A DNA stretch of 64,000 nt from Streptomyces roseoviridis (GCF_039535235.1 NZ_BAAAWU010000001.1:6575001-6639000); one strand, 5' to 3'; shown: positions 23,863-33,911, counted from the first letter of the stretch. Numbers and translations are program-made. Notes: generated by a model not told the origin, from the letters alone.

Positions 23863-23867
23863 GCCCG

Positions 23868-23873
23868 TAAGAT
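23868..23873 (+). promoter_or_regulatory. -10 element of phd gene
   Basis: TAAGAT lies seven bases before ATG 23881, suggesting a leaderless transcript. No convincing -35 is present; the operator occupies that region. Confidence 0.4.
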
Positions 23874-23880
23874 GAGGAGC

Positions 23881-24165
23881 ATGGCCTATGAGATTCCGGT
23901 GACGCAAGCGCGCGCAGAGCTCGCGGATCTGATCAACCGCGTGGTCTACGGCAATGAGCGTGTCGTCGTCACCCGGCACGGAAAGCCACTGGTCGCCCTG
24001 GTGTCGGCCGCTGACCTGGAACGACTCGAGGCGGAGCAGGAGGAGGTCGAGGAGCAGGTGATCAGCTCGGTCTCCGTCGTCCGCGGCATCGCGTCCGCTC
24101 CGGGTGAACAGAGCCGCTTCGGCATCGCGGCGCACCACCGCGACCCCGGCACCCCCGGCGCGTAG
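23881..24165 (+). CDS. Orphan Phd/YefM-family antitoxin
   Basis: 94 aa. Residues 1-55 are the standard Phd/YefM DNA-binding domain ([17 protein letters not shown], then [24 protein letters not shown]). The C-terminal part, which in true antitoxins wraps the toxin, is here a short Glu-rich helix followed by a polar tail. No RelE/YoeB/Doc/Fic toxin follows: a perfect hairpin terminator ends the unit 29 bases after the stop. ATG 23881 was preferred to 23872 from the -10 spacing. It shares an operator with the divergent ClpP-like gene and may act as its repressor. Confidence 0.85.
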   Translation: MAYEIPVTQARAELADLINRVVYGNERVVVTRHGKPLVALVSAADLERLEAEQEEVEEQVISSVSVVRGIASAPGEQSRFGIAAHHRDPGTPGA

Positions 24166-24193
24166 CGAGCCCGCGCCCTCCGGAAAGCCGGAT

Positions 24194-24215
24194 GCCTCCG
24201 TCCGGGGACGGAGGC
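24194..24215 (+). terminator. Hairpin terminator after phd
   Basis: Perfect 10-bp stem GCCTCCGTCC / GGACGGAGGC with a 2-base loop (effectively 9 bp with a tetraloop), 28 bases after the antitoxin stop. Confidence 0.75.
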
Positions 24216-24290
24216 ACCGGTGGTGGGCACGTCCGCGGCGCGGCGCGCACGGCCGGCGCGGCTTCGGGCCGCGCTGCCGTACGGTCGCGC

Positions 24291-25277
24291 TCAGACGGCC
24301 GGCGCGAGCGCGGACCGTGCCGCCGCCTCCCCGTTCAGGGCCGCCGCCCGCCGCGCCCCGGCCAGGACGGCGGCCAGGCCCGCCACCGCCCACACCGCGA
24401 GGACGAGCACCGCGGACCCCGCGCCCGCGCCGTCGAAGTACGCGACCGAGCGCAGGGCCGTGCCGGCCGCGCCCGGCGGGAGCCACTGGCCGAGCACGCC
24501 GACAGGGGCCGGCAGCAGCTCGGGTGCGCTGGAGATCCCGGAGAACGGGTTCCCGAGCAGGATCATGAGGACGGCCCCGAGGCCGAGCCCCGGCCTGCCC
24601 AGCAGCGCGGCGAGTCCCGCGAGCGTCGAGCCGACGGCCAGCACGGTCAGGGCGAGCACTCCGGCCTCGGCCCACCAGGAGCCGGCGAAGGCGCCCAGCC
24701 AGCTGTCCGCGAGGGCGGCGCCCACCAGGCCGGCGAGGACGGCGGCGCCGGTCAGGGCTGCGGCCGCCCGGGCGCCGCGCAGGCCGAGCACGGTGACCGC
24801 GATGCCGGAGGCGGCTCCGGCCAGGGCCAGGGGCAGCAGGCCCGCGGCGAGGACGGCACCGCGCGGGTCGGCGGCGGGAGCGGCCACGACATCGGTGACC
24901 CGGGGCGCGGTGCCCGCCGGCAGCTGTGTGGCGACGGCCTCGCGAAGCAGTCCGGCGACGACCGGGCTCGCCGCGGTGGCGGTCAGCAGTTCGGGCCCCG
25001 TGGGCGTGGCGACGATCGCGCCGTACACGGTCCGGTCCTCGATCGCGGCCCGGGCGGCCGCGACGTCCTCGTAGCGGTGGACGTCGAAGGCGTCCGGGTG
25101 TGCGGCGAGCCGCTGCTCCAGGGGCGCGGTGGCGGCGGGGGGCCCGGCGATCGCGATCGGCAGCTCGCGGGGGGCGATCCGGGCGGCCGGCCAGGCGAAG
25201 GCCCAGAGGGCGAAGGCGACGACGGCGGGGATGAGCAGCATCACCGCGACGGTCTTGCGGGTGGCTGTGGCAGACAT
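24291..25277 (-). CDS. Multi-pass membrane protein (ABC-2/YhgE-Pip-like)
   Basis: 328 aa. One N-terminal membrane helix (TVAVMLLIPAVVAFALWAFAW), an extracytoplasmic domain of about 110 residues, then five to six helices (AVLAAGLLPLALAGAASGI; LGAVLMILLGNPFSGI; SAVLVLAVWAVAGLAAVLAG). This topology is that of YhgE/Pip-type or ABC-2 permease-like proteins, with no ATPase gene alongside. It is divergent from a TetR gene whose operator-like sequences are duplicated near both starts, so it is the likely target of that repressor. The substrate is unknown. Confidence 0.7.
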   Translation of the reverse strand: MSATATRKTVAVMLLIPAVVAFALWAFAWPAARIAPRELPIAIAGPPAATAPLEQRLAAHPDAFDVHRYEDVAAARAAIEDRTVYGAIVATPTGPELLTATAASPVVAGLLREAVATQLPAGTAPRVTDVVAAPAADPRGAVLAAGLLPLALAGAASGIAVTVLGLRGARAAAALTGAAVLAGLVGAALADSWLGAFAGSWWAEAGVLALTVLAVGSTLAGLAALLGRPGLGLGAVLMILLGNPFSGISSAPELLPAPVGVLGQWLPPGAAGTALRSVAYFDGAGAGSAVLVLAVWAVAGLAAVLAGARRAAALNGEAAARSALAPAV

Positions 25278-25320
25278 GGCTCCAGCTCGATTCAGGAGGT
25301 GGCCGTCAAAGAGAAGGATC

Positions 25321-25393
25321 GTTCGTTTTACGTCTTGGGGCCACTGTCCTGCCGAGGGTCTCGCTTGTCAAGAATGAATATTCGTTTTACGTT
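25321..25393. promoter_or_regulatory. TetR promoter and repeated operator-like sites
   Basis: The plus-strand promoter is TTGTCA (25365-25370), a 17-base spacer and TACGTT (25388-25393), with the tetR ATG six bases on (leaderless). A near-palindrome AATGAATATTCGTT (25373-25386, one mismatch) fills the spacer. The block TTCGTTTTACGT occurs twice (25322-25333 and 25381-25392), the first nearer the membrane protein gene. Binding of the TetR protein here would repress both genes. Confidence 0.6.
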
Positions 25394-25399
25394 GGCGGC

Positions 25400-26020
25400 A
25401 TGGCCCGTGTCTCGCAGGAACACCTCGACGCCCGCCGCCGCCAGATCCTCGACGGCGCCGCGCGCTGCTTCGCCCGCAACGGCTTCCACGCCACCTCCAT
25501 GCAGGACGTCCTCACCGAGGCGGGCCTCTCCGCCGGTGCCGTCTACCGCTACTTCCGCGGCAAGGACGAGCTGATCGCCGCCATCGCCGACGAGGCGTTC
25601 GCCGGCATCCGCGGCGCCTTCGAGGAGGCGTCGCGGAGCACCCCGCCGCCCACCCCGGACGTGCTGCTCGGCACGGTCCTGCGCCTCTTCCTGGACGAGC
25701 GGATCCCGGGCGCCGGACGGGTGGCCTTCCCCCGGCTGATCCTCCAGGTGTGGAGCGAGACCCTGCGCGACGAGCGGCTCGCGGCGACCCTGGAGCGCGG
25801 GTTCACCGCCATGCACGAGGTCTGGACCCGTCTCGTCGAGGCCTACCGGGAGGCCGGCCTGGTCGGCGCCGATGTCTCCGCCGACCACATGGCCAGGGTC
25901 CTCATGGCCGTCGCCCAGGGCTGCATCGCACAGCAGGCGCTCTTCGGCGACATGACCGTCGAGCTCCTGGAGGACGGCGTCCGCGGGCTCATGTCCATGC
26001 GGACGCAAAGCCCCAGTTAA
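25400..26020 (+). CDS. TetR-family transcriptional repressor
   Basis: 206 aa. The N-terminal helix-turn-helix is clear (RRQILDGAARCFARNGFHAT, then LTEAGLSAGAVYRYFRGKDEL); the C-terminal ligand domain is not diagnostic. It is transcribed divergently from the multi-pass membrane protein, which is probably a drug or metabolite exporter under its control, and from a promoter whose -35/-10 spacer contains an operator-like palindrome, implying autoregulation. A small hairpin CGGAA/TTCCG follows the stop. Confidence 0.9.
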   Translation: MARVSQEHLDARRRQILDGAARCFARNGFHATSMQDVLTEAGLSAGAVYRYFRGKDELIAAIADEAFAGIRGAFEEASRSTPPPTPDVLLGTVLRLFLDERIPGAGRVAFPRLILQVWSETLRDERLAATLERGFTAMHEVWTRLVEAYREAGLVGADVSADHMARVLMAVAQGCIAQQALFGDMTVELLEDGVRGLMSMRTQSPS

Positions 26021-26102
26021 CGAGCCGGAAAAACTTCCGCCCTAACGTGCAATGTCTGGCTCGGCGGCCCCTCCGCGCGACTCGACGGAGCATCGAAGAT
26101 CG

Positions 26103-26108
26103 CTAAGG
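26103..26108 (+). promoter_or_regulatory. Candidate -10 of urease operon
   Basis: TAAGGT, with a -35-like TCGACG about 17 bases upstream, lies 49 bases before the ureA start. The -35 departs from TTGACG at one position, so this is tentative. Confidence 0.35.
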
Positions 26109-26157
26109 TCCGCTGCTGTCGGGACGGATTCCCGGTGGACGACAGTGAGGTGGAAGC

Positions 26158-26460
26158 GTGCAACTCAGCCCCCACGAGCAGGAACGCCTGCTCGTCCATG
26201 TCGCGGCGGACGTGGCCGAGAAGCGCCGGGCGCGCGGAGTGCGGCTCAACCACCCCGAGGCCGTCGCCCTCATCACCTCCCACGTCCTGGAGGGCGCCCG
26301 GGACGGCCGCACCGTCGCCGAACTCATGGCCTCCGGCCGCAAGGTGCTCAGCCGCGACGAGGTCATGGACGGCATCGCGGAGATGATCCACGACGTCCAG
26401 GTCGAGGCGACCTTCCCCGACGGCACCAAGCTCGTCACCGTCCATGATCCGATCGTGTGA
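26158..26460 (+). CDS. ureA: Urease subunit gamma
   Basis: Smallest structural subunit of the nickel enzyme urease, which hydrolyses urea to ammonia and carbamate. 100 aa, the standard length. Family sequence [42 protein letters not shown] and [14 protein letters not shown]. The GTG start is preceded by GAGGTGGAAGC. First gene of ureABCFGD. Confidence 0.97.
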   Translation: MQLSPHEQERLLVHVAADVAEKRRARGVRLNHPEAVALITSHVLEGARDGRTVAELMASGRKVLSRDEVMDGIAEMIHDVQVEATFPDGTKLVTVHDPIV

Positions 26461-26476
26461 AGGCGGGCCGGCAACC

Positions 26477-26821
26477 GTGATCCCCGGAGAGATCCTCTAC
26501 GGTGACGGTCCGGTCGTCCTCAACGAGGGCCGTCCCGTCTCCCGCCTCACCGTCCTCAACGCCGCCGACCGGCCCGTCCAGGTCGGCTCGCACTACCACT
26601 TCGCCGAGGCCAACCCGGGTCTCGACTTCGACCGCTCCGCCGCGCGCGGCCTGCGCCTGAACATCGCCGCCGGCACCGCCGTCCGCTTCGAACCCGGCAT
26701 TCCCGTCGAGGTCGAGCTCGTGCCGATCGCCGGCCGCCGGATCGTGCCCGGCCTGCGCGGTGAGACCGCGGGCCCGCTCGACCGCGCCGCCACGGCCCCG
26801 GACGGAGGCGACCGTGCCTGA
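26477..26821 (+). CDS. ureB: Urease subunit beta
   Basis: 114 aa. Characteristic [36 protein letters not shown] and GTAVRFEPG motifs. GTG at 26477 was chosen because the protein begins at the conserved IPGE; the in-frame ATG at 26444 lies inside ureA. It overlaps ureC by 8 bases, indicating tight co-translation. Confidence 0.97.
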   Translation: MIPGEILYGDGPVVLNEGRPVSRLTVLNAADRPVQVGSHYHFAEANPGLDFDRSAARGLRLNIAAGTAVRFEPGIPVEVELVPIAGRRIVPGLRGETAGPLDRAATAPDGGDRA

Positions 26822-28535
26822 GCTGCACCGCTCCGTCTACGCCGACCTGTTCGGCCCCACCACCGGCGACCGCGTCCGGCTCGCCGACACCGATCTGCTG
26901 GTCGAGATCGAGGAGGACCGCTCCGGAGGCCCCGGCCGCGCGGGCGAGGAGGCCGTCTTCGGCGGCGGCAAGGTCATCCGCGAGTCCATGGGCCAGTCCG
27001 GCACCACCCGCGCCGAAGGCGCCCCCGACACCGTCGTCACCGGAGCGGTGGTCATCGACCACTGGGGGATCGTCAAGGCCGACATCGGCATCCGCGACGG
27101 CCGCATCACCGCCCTCGGCAAGGCCGGCAACCCCGACACCATGGACGGCGTCCACCCCGACCTCGTCATCGGCCCCGAGACCGAGGTCATCGTCGGCAAC
27201 GGCCGCATCCTCACCGCGGGCGCTGTCGACACCCACATCCACTTCATCTCCCCGACCGTCGTCGAACAGGCCCTCGCCACCGGCGTCACCACCCTGGTCG
27301 GCGGCGGCACCGGCCCGGCGGAGGGCACCAAGGCCACCACCGTCACCCCCGGCCCCTGGCACATGGCCCGGATGTTCGAGGCCCTGGACACCTTCCCCGT
27401 CAACATCGGCCTGCTCGGCAAGGGCAACACCATGTCCCGGCAGGCCATGCACTCCCAACTCCGCGGCGGCGCCCTCGGATTCAAGATCCACGAGGACTGG
27501 GGCGCCACCCCCGCCGTCATCGACGCCTGCCTGGACGTCTGCGAGGAGACCGGCGCCCAGCTCGCCATCCACACCGACACGCTGAACGAGGCCGGATTCG
27601 TCGGGGACACCCTCGCCGCCATCGCGGGCCGCACCATCCACGCCTACCACACCGAAGGCGCGGGCGGCGGGCACGCGCCGGACATCATCACCGTCGTCTC
27701 CGAGCCGCACGTCCTGCCCAGCTCGACCAACCCCACCCGGCCGCACACCGTCAACACCATCGAGGAACACCTCGACATGCTGATGGTCTGCCACCACCTC
27801 AACCCGGCCGTCCCCGAGGACCTCGCCTTCGCCGAGTCCCGCATCCGGCCCTCCACGATCGCCGCCGAGGACGTCCTGCACGACCTCGGCGCCATCTCGA
27901 TCATCTCCTCCGACTCCCAGGCCATGGGGCGGGTCGGCGAGGTGATCATGCGGACCTGGCAGACCGCCCACGTCATGAAGAAGCGGCGCGGCGCCCTGCC
28001 CGGCGACGGGACCGCCGACAACCACCGGGCCCGCCGCTACGTCGCCAAGTACACGATCAACCCGGCCGTCGCGCAGGGCATGGACCACCTCGTCGGCTCC
28101 GTCGAACCCGGCAAGCTCGCCGACCTGGTGCTGTGGGAGCCCGCCTTCTTCGGCGTCAAGCCGCTCCTCGTCCTCAAGGGCGGCCAGATCGCGTACGCGC
28201 AGATGGGCGACGCCAACGCCTCCATCCCCACACCCCAACCGGTGCTGCCCCGGCCCATGTTCGGTGCCCTCGGCCGGGCCGCCGCGGCCGGCTCCGTCAA
28301 CTTCGTCGCCCGCGCGGCGATCGAGGACGACCTGCCGCAACGGCTCGGCCTGCACAAGGAGTTCACCGCCATCGGCTCCACCCGGCGCGTCACCAAGGCC
28401 GACATGCGCGAGAACGACGCCCTGCCCCGGGTCGAGGTCGACGCCGACACCTTCTCGGTGACCATCGACGGCGAACCGGTCGAACCGGCACCCGCCGCCG
28501 AACTGCCCATGGCCCAGCGCTACTTCCTCTTCTGA
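26814..28535 (+). CDS. ureC: Urease subunit alpha
   Basis: Catalytic subunit with the di-nickel site. 573 aa. Visible are the metal-binding [14 protein letters not shown], the [15 protein letters not shown] loop with the carbamylated lysine, [27 protein letters not shown], and the flap [20 protein letters not shown] with the catalytic His. GTG 26814 follows CGGAGGCGACC. Nothing essential appears missing, so the enzyme should be active once metallated. Confidence 0.98.
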   Translation: MPELHRSVYADLFGPTTGDRVRLADTDLLVEIEEDRSGGPGRAGEEAVFGGGKVIRESMGQSGTTRAEGAPDTVVTGAVVIDHWGIVKADIGIRDGRITALGKAGNPDTMDGVHPDLVIGPETEVIVGNGRILTAGAVDTHIHFISPTVVEQALATGVTTLVGGGTGPAEGTKATTVTPGPWHMARMFEALDTFPVNIGLLGKGNTMSRQAMHSQLRGGALGFKIHEDWGATPAVIDACLDVCEETGAQLAIHTDTLNEAGFVGDTLAAIAGRTIHAYHTEGAGGGHAPDIITVVSEPHVLPSSTNPTRPHTVNTIEEHLDMLMVCHHLNPAVPEDLAFAESRIRPSTIAAEDVLHDLGAISIISSDSQAMGRVGEVIMRTWQTAHVMKKRRGALPGDGTADNHRARRYVAKYTINPAVAQGMDHLVGSVEPGKLADLVLWEPAFFGVKPLLVLKGGQIAYAQMGDANASIPTPQPVLPRPMFGALGRAAAAGSVNFVARAAIEDDLPQRLGLHKEFTAIGSTRRVTKADMRENDALPRVEVDADTFSVTIDGEPVEPAPAAELPMAQRYFLF

Positions 28536-28557
28536 GCCGGAAGCCGGATCCGAACCG

Positions 28558-29232
28558 ATGACACGCTCAGCCCTGCTCGTGCTCGCCGACGGACGCTTCC
28601 CCGCCGGCGGGCACGCCCACTCCGGCGGTGCCGAGGCGGCCGTCAAGGCGGGCCGCCTCAGGGACGCCGCCGACCTGGAGGCGTTCTGCCGAGGCCGGCT
28701 GCACACCACCGGCCTCACCGCGGCCGGCCTCGCCGCCGCCGCGGCCCTCGGCGCGGACCCGTACGCCCTCGACGAGGCCGCCGACGCCCGCACCCCCTCA
28801 CCCGCCCTGCGCGTCGCCGCCCGCAGGCTCGGCCGCCAGATGATGCGGGCCGCCCGCGCCGCCTGGCCGAGCCCCGGGCTCGACCGGCTGGCCGCCGCGT
28901 TCCCGCGCGGCGCCCACCAGCCGGTCGTCCTCGGCGCCGCCGCCCGGGCCGCGGGGCTCGGCCCCGAGGACGCCGCCCACTGCGTCGCGTACGAGACGGT
29001 CGGCGGCCCCGCGACCGCCGCCGTGCGCCTGCTCGGCCTCGACCCCTTCCAGGCCACCGCCGTCCTCGCCCGGCTCGCCCCCGCCATGGACGAGGTGGCC
29101 GGGCGGGCCGCCGAACGGGCCGCCGTCGCGGTCCGCGAGGGCCTCGACGCCCTGCCCGCCGCCTCGGCCCCGCTGCTCGACCTCACCGCCGAACAGCACG
29201 CGTCCTGGCCCGTCCGCCTCTTCGCCTCGTGA
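28558..29232 (+). CDS. ureF: Urease accessory protein UreF
   Basis: 224 aa, all-helical GTPase-modulating chaperone that joins UreD and UreG on apo-urease. Begins with the family pattern LLVLADGRFPAGGHAHSGG; the central FPRGAHQPVVLGAAARAAG and the conserved C-terminal hydrophobic/PLLDLTAEQH region are present. It lies 22 bases after ureC. Downstream, the operon is interrupted by a 420-base repeat tract before ureG. Confidence 0.93.
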   Translation: MTRSALLVLADGRFPAGGHAHSGGAEAAVKAGRLRDAADLEAFCRGRLHTTGLTAAGLAAAAALGADPYALDEAADARTPSPALRVAARRLGRQMMRAARAAWPSPGLDRLAAAFPRGAHQPVVLGAAARAAGLGPEDAAHCVAYETVGGPATAAVRLLGLDPFQATAVLARLAPAMDEVAGRAAERAAVAVREGLDALPAASAPLLDLTAEQHASWPVRLFAS

Positions 29233-29254
29233 CGCCGTTCCATCCGCCCAGTCC

Positions 29255-29640
29255 GCCCGGCCCCGTTCGCCGACCTCCGCAGCCTCTGGGCCCGCCATGA
29301 GCCCGACCTCGGCCCCGTCCCCGTCCGCTGTCCCCCGCAGCCCCCAGGCCCCCCCCACGAGCCCGGCCCCGTCCCCGTCCGCCGACCTCCGCAGCCCCCG
29401 GCCTGCCACGAGCCCGACCCCGGCCCCGTCCCCGTCCGCCGTCCCCCGCAGCCCCCGGCCTGCCACGAGCCCGACCCCGGCCCCGTCCCCGTCCGCCGTC
29501 CCCCGCGGCCCCCGGCCCGCCATGAGCCCGGCCCCGTTCCCGTCCCCGTCCGCCGTCCCCCGCAGCCCCCGGGCCTGCCACGAGCCCGGCCCCAGCCCCA
29601 GCCCCGGCCCCGCCCCCTGCCCCCAGCCCGGCCCAGCCCA
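29255..29640. repeat. 57-bp minisatellite between ureF and ureG
   Basis: Five to six imperfect copies of a 57-base, C-rich unit (blocks GCCTGCCACGAGCCCGACCC, CCGGCCCCGTCCCCGTCCGC, CGTCCCCCGCAGCCCCCG). The phase marker GCC-GCCA(C/T)G recurs near 29290, 29344, 29401, 29458, 29515 and 29573. All frames stay open because the unit is a multiple of three, but there is no gene-like start or codon usage. This is the only long gap in the operon; nothing else is seen in 29233-29652. Confidence 0.88.
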
Positions 29641-29652
29641 CAGGAGTCCTCC

Positions 29653-30326
<674 letters not shown>

Positions 30327-30330
<4 letters not shown>

Positions 30331-31100
30331 GCGCCACCGCCCTCGCCCCCGCCGCCGGTTCGCTCACCGCCCACGCCCGGATCGTCGCCGCACCGGACGG
30401 TTCCCTCCCCGTCCTGGAGAGCGACGGACCGCTCGCCCTGCGCCGCACCCGCGGCCCCGGCCCGTACACCCGCGTCACCGTCGTCGGGGCGATGAGCGCC
30501 CCCCTCGGCGGCGACCGGCTCGCCCTCACGGCCGAGGTACGGGACGGGGCCCGGCTCCTGGTCGACTCCGCCGCCGCGACCGTCGCCCTGCCCGGCCGCG
30601 GCGGCGCCCCCGCCACGTACGACGTCACGCTCGCCGTCGGCGCCGGCGCCGTGCTGCGCTGGCTGCCCGAGCAACTGGTCTCGGCCGCCGGCTCGCGACT
30701 GCGGACGCGGACCACCGTCGACCTCGCCGCCGACGCGCGACTCGTGCTCCGCGAGGAACAGATCCTCGGCCGCCACGGCGAGGAGCCCGGCAGCCTCCTC
30801 GGCCGGCTCACCGTGCGCCGCGCCGGACGCCCCCTGCTCGACCAGGAGCTCGCCCACGGCCCCGCCGCCCCGGACGGCTGGGACGGCCCCGCGGTCCTCG
30901 CCGGCCACCGCGCCGTCGGGCAACTCCTCGTCGTCGAACCCGGGTTCGCCGAGGAGCCGGTCGAACCCCGGCTCCTCGGCGAGCACGCCGTCCTCGTCCC
31001 GCTCGCCGGACCCGCCGCCCTCGTCACCGCCGTCGCCCCCGACGCCCTCGCCCTGCGCCGCCTCCTCGACGAGGCCCTGCGCAGGCTGGCCCCCGCCTGA
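30327..31100 (+). CDS. ureD: Urease accessory protein UreD
   Basis: 257 aa scaffold (UreD/UreH) that binds apo-urease and channels nickel from UreG. Family features include [41 protein letters not shown] and [20 protein letters not shown]. The ATG at 30327 overlaps the ureG stop (ATGA), ruling out the upstream in-frame start at 30294. Last gene of the operon; no hairpin of note follows. Confidence 0.93.
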
Positions 31101-31241
31101 GCGGAAGCCGCCGTCGCACCGCTCAGCGGTACACCGTCACCGGTTATGGGTTCGGCAAAGAACAACCGAACACCCTTACGCCCCGCGCCCCCTGGACGAA
31201 AGGATCCACCGGACAGAACGACACCTGCAGGGGGAGGACGT

Positions 31242-32822
31242 GTGAGAAGCACGGCAGTACGAGGCGCGGCCGGCACTCTGATAGCCGGGGCGCTGGTCGT
31301 GGGCGCGCTCGCGGCGCCGACGGCCCACGCCGACACGGGCCGGCACGTACGCGACGCGGAGACCGCCGGTGTCGCCGTCGCCGCCGCCCAGGCGGCCCGC
31401 ACCGGCATCGACTGGCAGGACTGCCCGACCGACTGGGGCCTGGAGAAGCCCATCCAGTGCGGCTGGGTGACCGTCCCCCTCGACTACGCCGAGCCGCACG
31501 GCAAGAAGATCAGGATCGCCGTGGACCGGGTCGCCGCCACCGGCACCCCCGCCGAGCGCCAGGGCGCCCTCGTCTACAACCCCGGCGGCCCCGGCGGATC
31601 CGGCCTGCGCTTCCCGCGCCGGGTCACCACCGGCAACAAGATCTGGGCGAACACCGCCAAGGCGTACGACTTCGTCGGCTTCGACCCGCGCGGCGTCGGC
31701 CACTCGGCCCCCATCTCCTGCGTCGACCCGGCCGAGTTCGCCAAGGGTCCCAAGCCCGACCCGGTCCCCGACAGCGAGGCGGACAAGCTCGCCCAGCGCA
31801 AGCTCGCCGCCGAGTACGCCCGGGGCTGCGCCGAGAAGAGCGGCGACGTCCTGCCGTACATCAACACCCTGAACACCGCCCGCGACCTCGACGTCGTCCG
31901 GGCCGCCCTCGGCGAGAAGAAGCTCAACTTCGTCGGCGTCTCCTACGGCACCTACCTCGGCGCCGTCTACGGCACCCTGTTCCCGACGCACGTCCGCCGC
32001 ATGGTCCTCGACAGCGTCGTCAACCCCTCCACCCGCAAGATCTGGTACGAGGCCAACCTCGACCAGGACATCGCCTTCGAGGGCCGCCTGAAGGACTGGA
32101 TGACCTGGGTCGCCCGGCACGACGCCGCCTTCCACCTCGGCGACACCTACGCCGAGGTCCGGCAGCAGTGGGAGACGCTGCGCGCCGCCGCCAAGAAGGA
32201 CCCGCTCGGCGGCAAGGTCGGCCCCGCCGAGCTCATCGGCTTCTTCCAGAACGCCCCCTACTACGACTCCATGTGGGTCCCGGTCGCCGAGGCGTGGAGC
32301 GCCTACGCCGCGGGCGACCCGCAGCCGCTGATCGACGCGGCCGCCGCCGACCCCACCGACACCGCCGGCAACATCGCGGCCGAGAACGGCAACGCGGTCT
32401 ACACGGCCGTCGAGTGCGCCGACGCGCCCTGGCCCACCAGCTGGAAGAAGTGGGACCGCGACAACAGCCGGCTCCACGCCCAGTACCCCTTCATGACCTG
32501 GGCCAACGCCTGGATGAACCTGCCCTGCGCCACCTGGTCCACCCCGCGTCAGCAGCCGACGCGGGTCAAGACCGGCAAGGGACTGCCGCCGGTGCTCATC
32601 ACCCAGGCCGAACGCGACGCGGCGACCCCGTACTCCGGCGCCGTCGAACTGCACAAGCGCTTCAAGGGCTCGCGCCTGATCACCGAGAAGGACGCCGGCT
32701 CGCACGGCGTCACCAACCTCGTCAACCCCTGCCTCAACGGCAAGGTCGAGGCCTACCTGCTCCACGGCAGCCTCGACAGCCGGGACGTCACCTGCGCCCC
32801 GCACGCCACGCCCCAGCCGTAA
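31242..32822 (+). CDS. Secreted tripeptidyl aminopeptidase (S33 family)
   Basis: 526 aa. A Sec signal peptide (basic N-terminus, AAGTLIAGALVVGALAAP, cleavage near AHA-D) is followed by an alpha/beta hydrolase fold with YNPGGPGGSG oxyanion loop, FDPRGVGHS, nucleophile GVSYGTYLG, and a C-terminal TAP-like domain (TQAERDAATP acid region; AGSHGV histidine). Streptomyces members release N-terminal tripeptides from secreted proteins. GTG 31242 follows GGGGAGGACGT; the open frame upstream lacks signal-peptide character. It is followed by a 38-base perfect palindrome. A diverged paralogue sits at 45264-47021. Confidence 0.92.
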   Translation: MRSTAVRGAAGTLIAGALVVGALAAPTAHADTGRHVRDAETAGVAVAAAQAARTGIDWQDCPTDWGLEKPIQCGWVTVPLDYAEPHGKKIRIAVDRVAATGTPAERQGALVYNPGGPGGSGLRFPRRVTTGNKIWANTAKAYDFVGFDPRGVGHSAPISCVDPAEFAKGPKPDPVPDSEADKLAQRKLAAEYARGCAEKSGDVLPYINTLNTARDLDVVRAALGEKKLNFVGVSYGTYLGAVYGTLFPTHVRRMVLDSVVNPSTRKIWYEANLDQDIAFEGRLKDWMTWVARHDAAFHLGDTYAEVRQQWETLRAAAKKDPLGGKVGPAELIGFFQNAPYYDSMWVPVAEAWSAYAAGDPQPLIDAAAADPTDTAGNIAAENGNAVYTAVECADAPWPTSWKKWDRDNSRLHAQYPFMTWANAWMNLPCATWSTPRQQPTRVKTGKGLPPVLITQAERDAATPYSGAVELHKRFKGSRLITEKDAGSHGVTNLVNPCLNGKVEAYLLHGSLDSRDVTCAPHATPQP

Positions 32823-32836
32823 CACCGCACCGGTAC

Positions 32837-32874
32837 GCCGGGGGGCGGGCGCCGGCCGGCGCCCGCCCCCCGGC
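32837..32874. terminator. Perfect 38-base palindrome, bidirectional terminator
   Basis: Each 19-base half is the exact complement of the other, entirely G+C. It lies between the convergent peptidase (stop 32822) and epimerase (stop 32880) genes and would act in both directions. Confidence 0.85.
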
Positions 32875-32879
32875 TCGGG

Positions 32880-33911
32880 TCACCGCGAGGCCAGCCAGGC
32901 GTCCTCGGCGGCGTAGTCGAAGAAGTCCACGCCGTACTTCACCAGTCCCGGGAAGACCTCACGCCAGTCCCGCTCCGCCACCTGCGCGGCCAGCCACTCG
33001 ACCGTCGCCGGCAGCGACTCCTCGTACGCCACCACCGGCCGGTAGCCCAGCTCCCGCTCCGCCGCCGTCATGTCGTAGACGACCGGATGCGCCCCCGTCC
33101 ACGGCGTCAGCCCCACCGTGCCCTGCGCGGGGCCCTCCATGAGCACCGTCACGCTCTGCGCCCCCAGCACCGCGTCGATCGCCGCGCCGATCTCCGCGAC
33201 CGTCGGCGCCGTCGGATCACCGCCGTTGAGCACCCGGCTGCCCGGCCTGGCAGCCGCGAGACGGACCAGTTCGGCGAGGTTGTCCACGTGCACCGGGTGG
33301 AAGCGGGAGCGGCCGCCCTCCGCGAGGATCCGCACCGGCCGCCCGTCCAGCGCCCGCTTGACGAACCACAGCTCCCGGGGGCCGGGGCAGTACGTGCCGT
33401 GGATGGCGCCGGCCCGCAGCAGGGTCGTCGGCAGCCGGTCGCCCGCCGCCATCAACTCCCGCTCCAGGGCGACCTTCCGGCTGCTGTAACTGTGCTGCCC
33501 GGGCGCGACCGTCGCCAGGTCCTCCGGGATCGGCACCGGATAGCGGGGAAAGCCGTCCGGCTCGCCCTGCGTGTCGAAGCTGCGCCCCCGGTCGTCCTCG
33601 TAGACCGCCCCGCTGGAGATCACCACGGCCGAACCGATCCGGTCCGCGAGCCCCGTCAACTGCCGCCCGTGCCCGGCGTCGTAGGCCACGATGTCCACCA
33701 GGACGTCCGTGCCCCCGCCGAGCGCCGCCGACAGCGCCCCGTCCGCGTCGCGGTCCACCGCCACTGACCGGACCTCCGCCGGCCACCGCTCGTCCCGGCC
33801 GCCCCGGCGCGAGGCGGCGGTCACCTCCCAGCCGTCCTCGACGAGCGCCCGCACGGCCGCCCGTCCCACTTGTCCCGTCGCTCCCAGCACGAACGCGCTT
33901 CCCTTGGTCAT
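32880..33911 (-). CDS. NAD-dependent epimerase/dehydratase (extended SDR)
   Basis: 343 aa. The Rossmann nucleotide motif is GATGQVGRAAVRAL at residues 9-22. The catalytic Tyr-Lys pair is SYSSRKVALE in place of YxxxK, preceded by the SSGAVYED serine strand. The C-terminal half resembles nucleoside-sugar epimerases/reductases (FHPVHVDNLAELV). The substrate is unknown. It lies in the same direction as the plsC-like gene but 70 bases after it. Confidence 0.85.
   Translation of the reverse strand: MTKGSAFVLGATGQVGRAAVRALVEDGWEVTAASRRGGRDERWPAEVRSVAVDRDADGALSAALGGGTDVLVDIVAYDAGHGRQLTGLADRIGSAVVISSGAVYEDDRGRSFDTQGEPDGFPRYPVPIPEDLATVAPGQHSYSSRKVALERELMAAGDRLPTTLLRAGAIHGTYCPGPRELWFVKRALDGRPVRILAEGGRSRFHPVHVDNLAELVRLAAARPGSRVLNGGDPTAPTVAEIGAAIDAVLGAQSVTVLMEGPAQGTVGLTPWTGAHPVVYDMTAAERELGYRPVVAYEESLPATVEWLAAQVAERDWREVFPGLVKYGVDFFDYAAEDAWLASR

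Noticed and set aside
23881-24290. A complete toxin-antitoxin operon
   Set aside because: Only the Phd/YefM antitoxin is present; a hairpin follows directly and the next gene is an unrelated membrane protein on the other strand.
29255-29640. CRISPR array or a proline-rich protein gene
   Set aside because: Contiguous repeats without spacers; no proper start or ribosome site and the frame does not connect to ureF or ureG.
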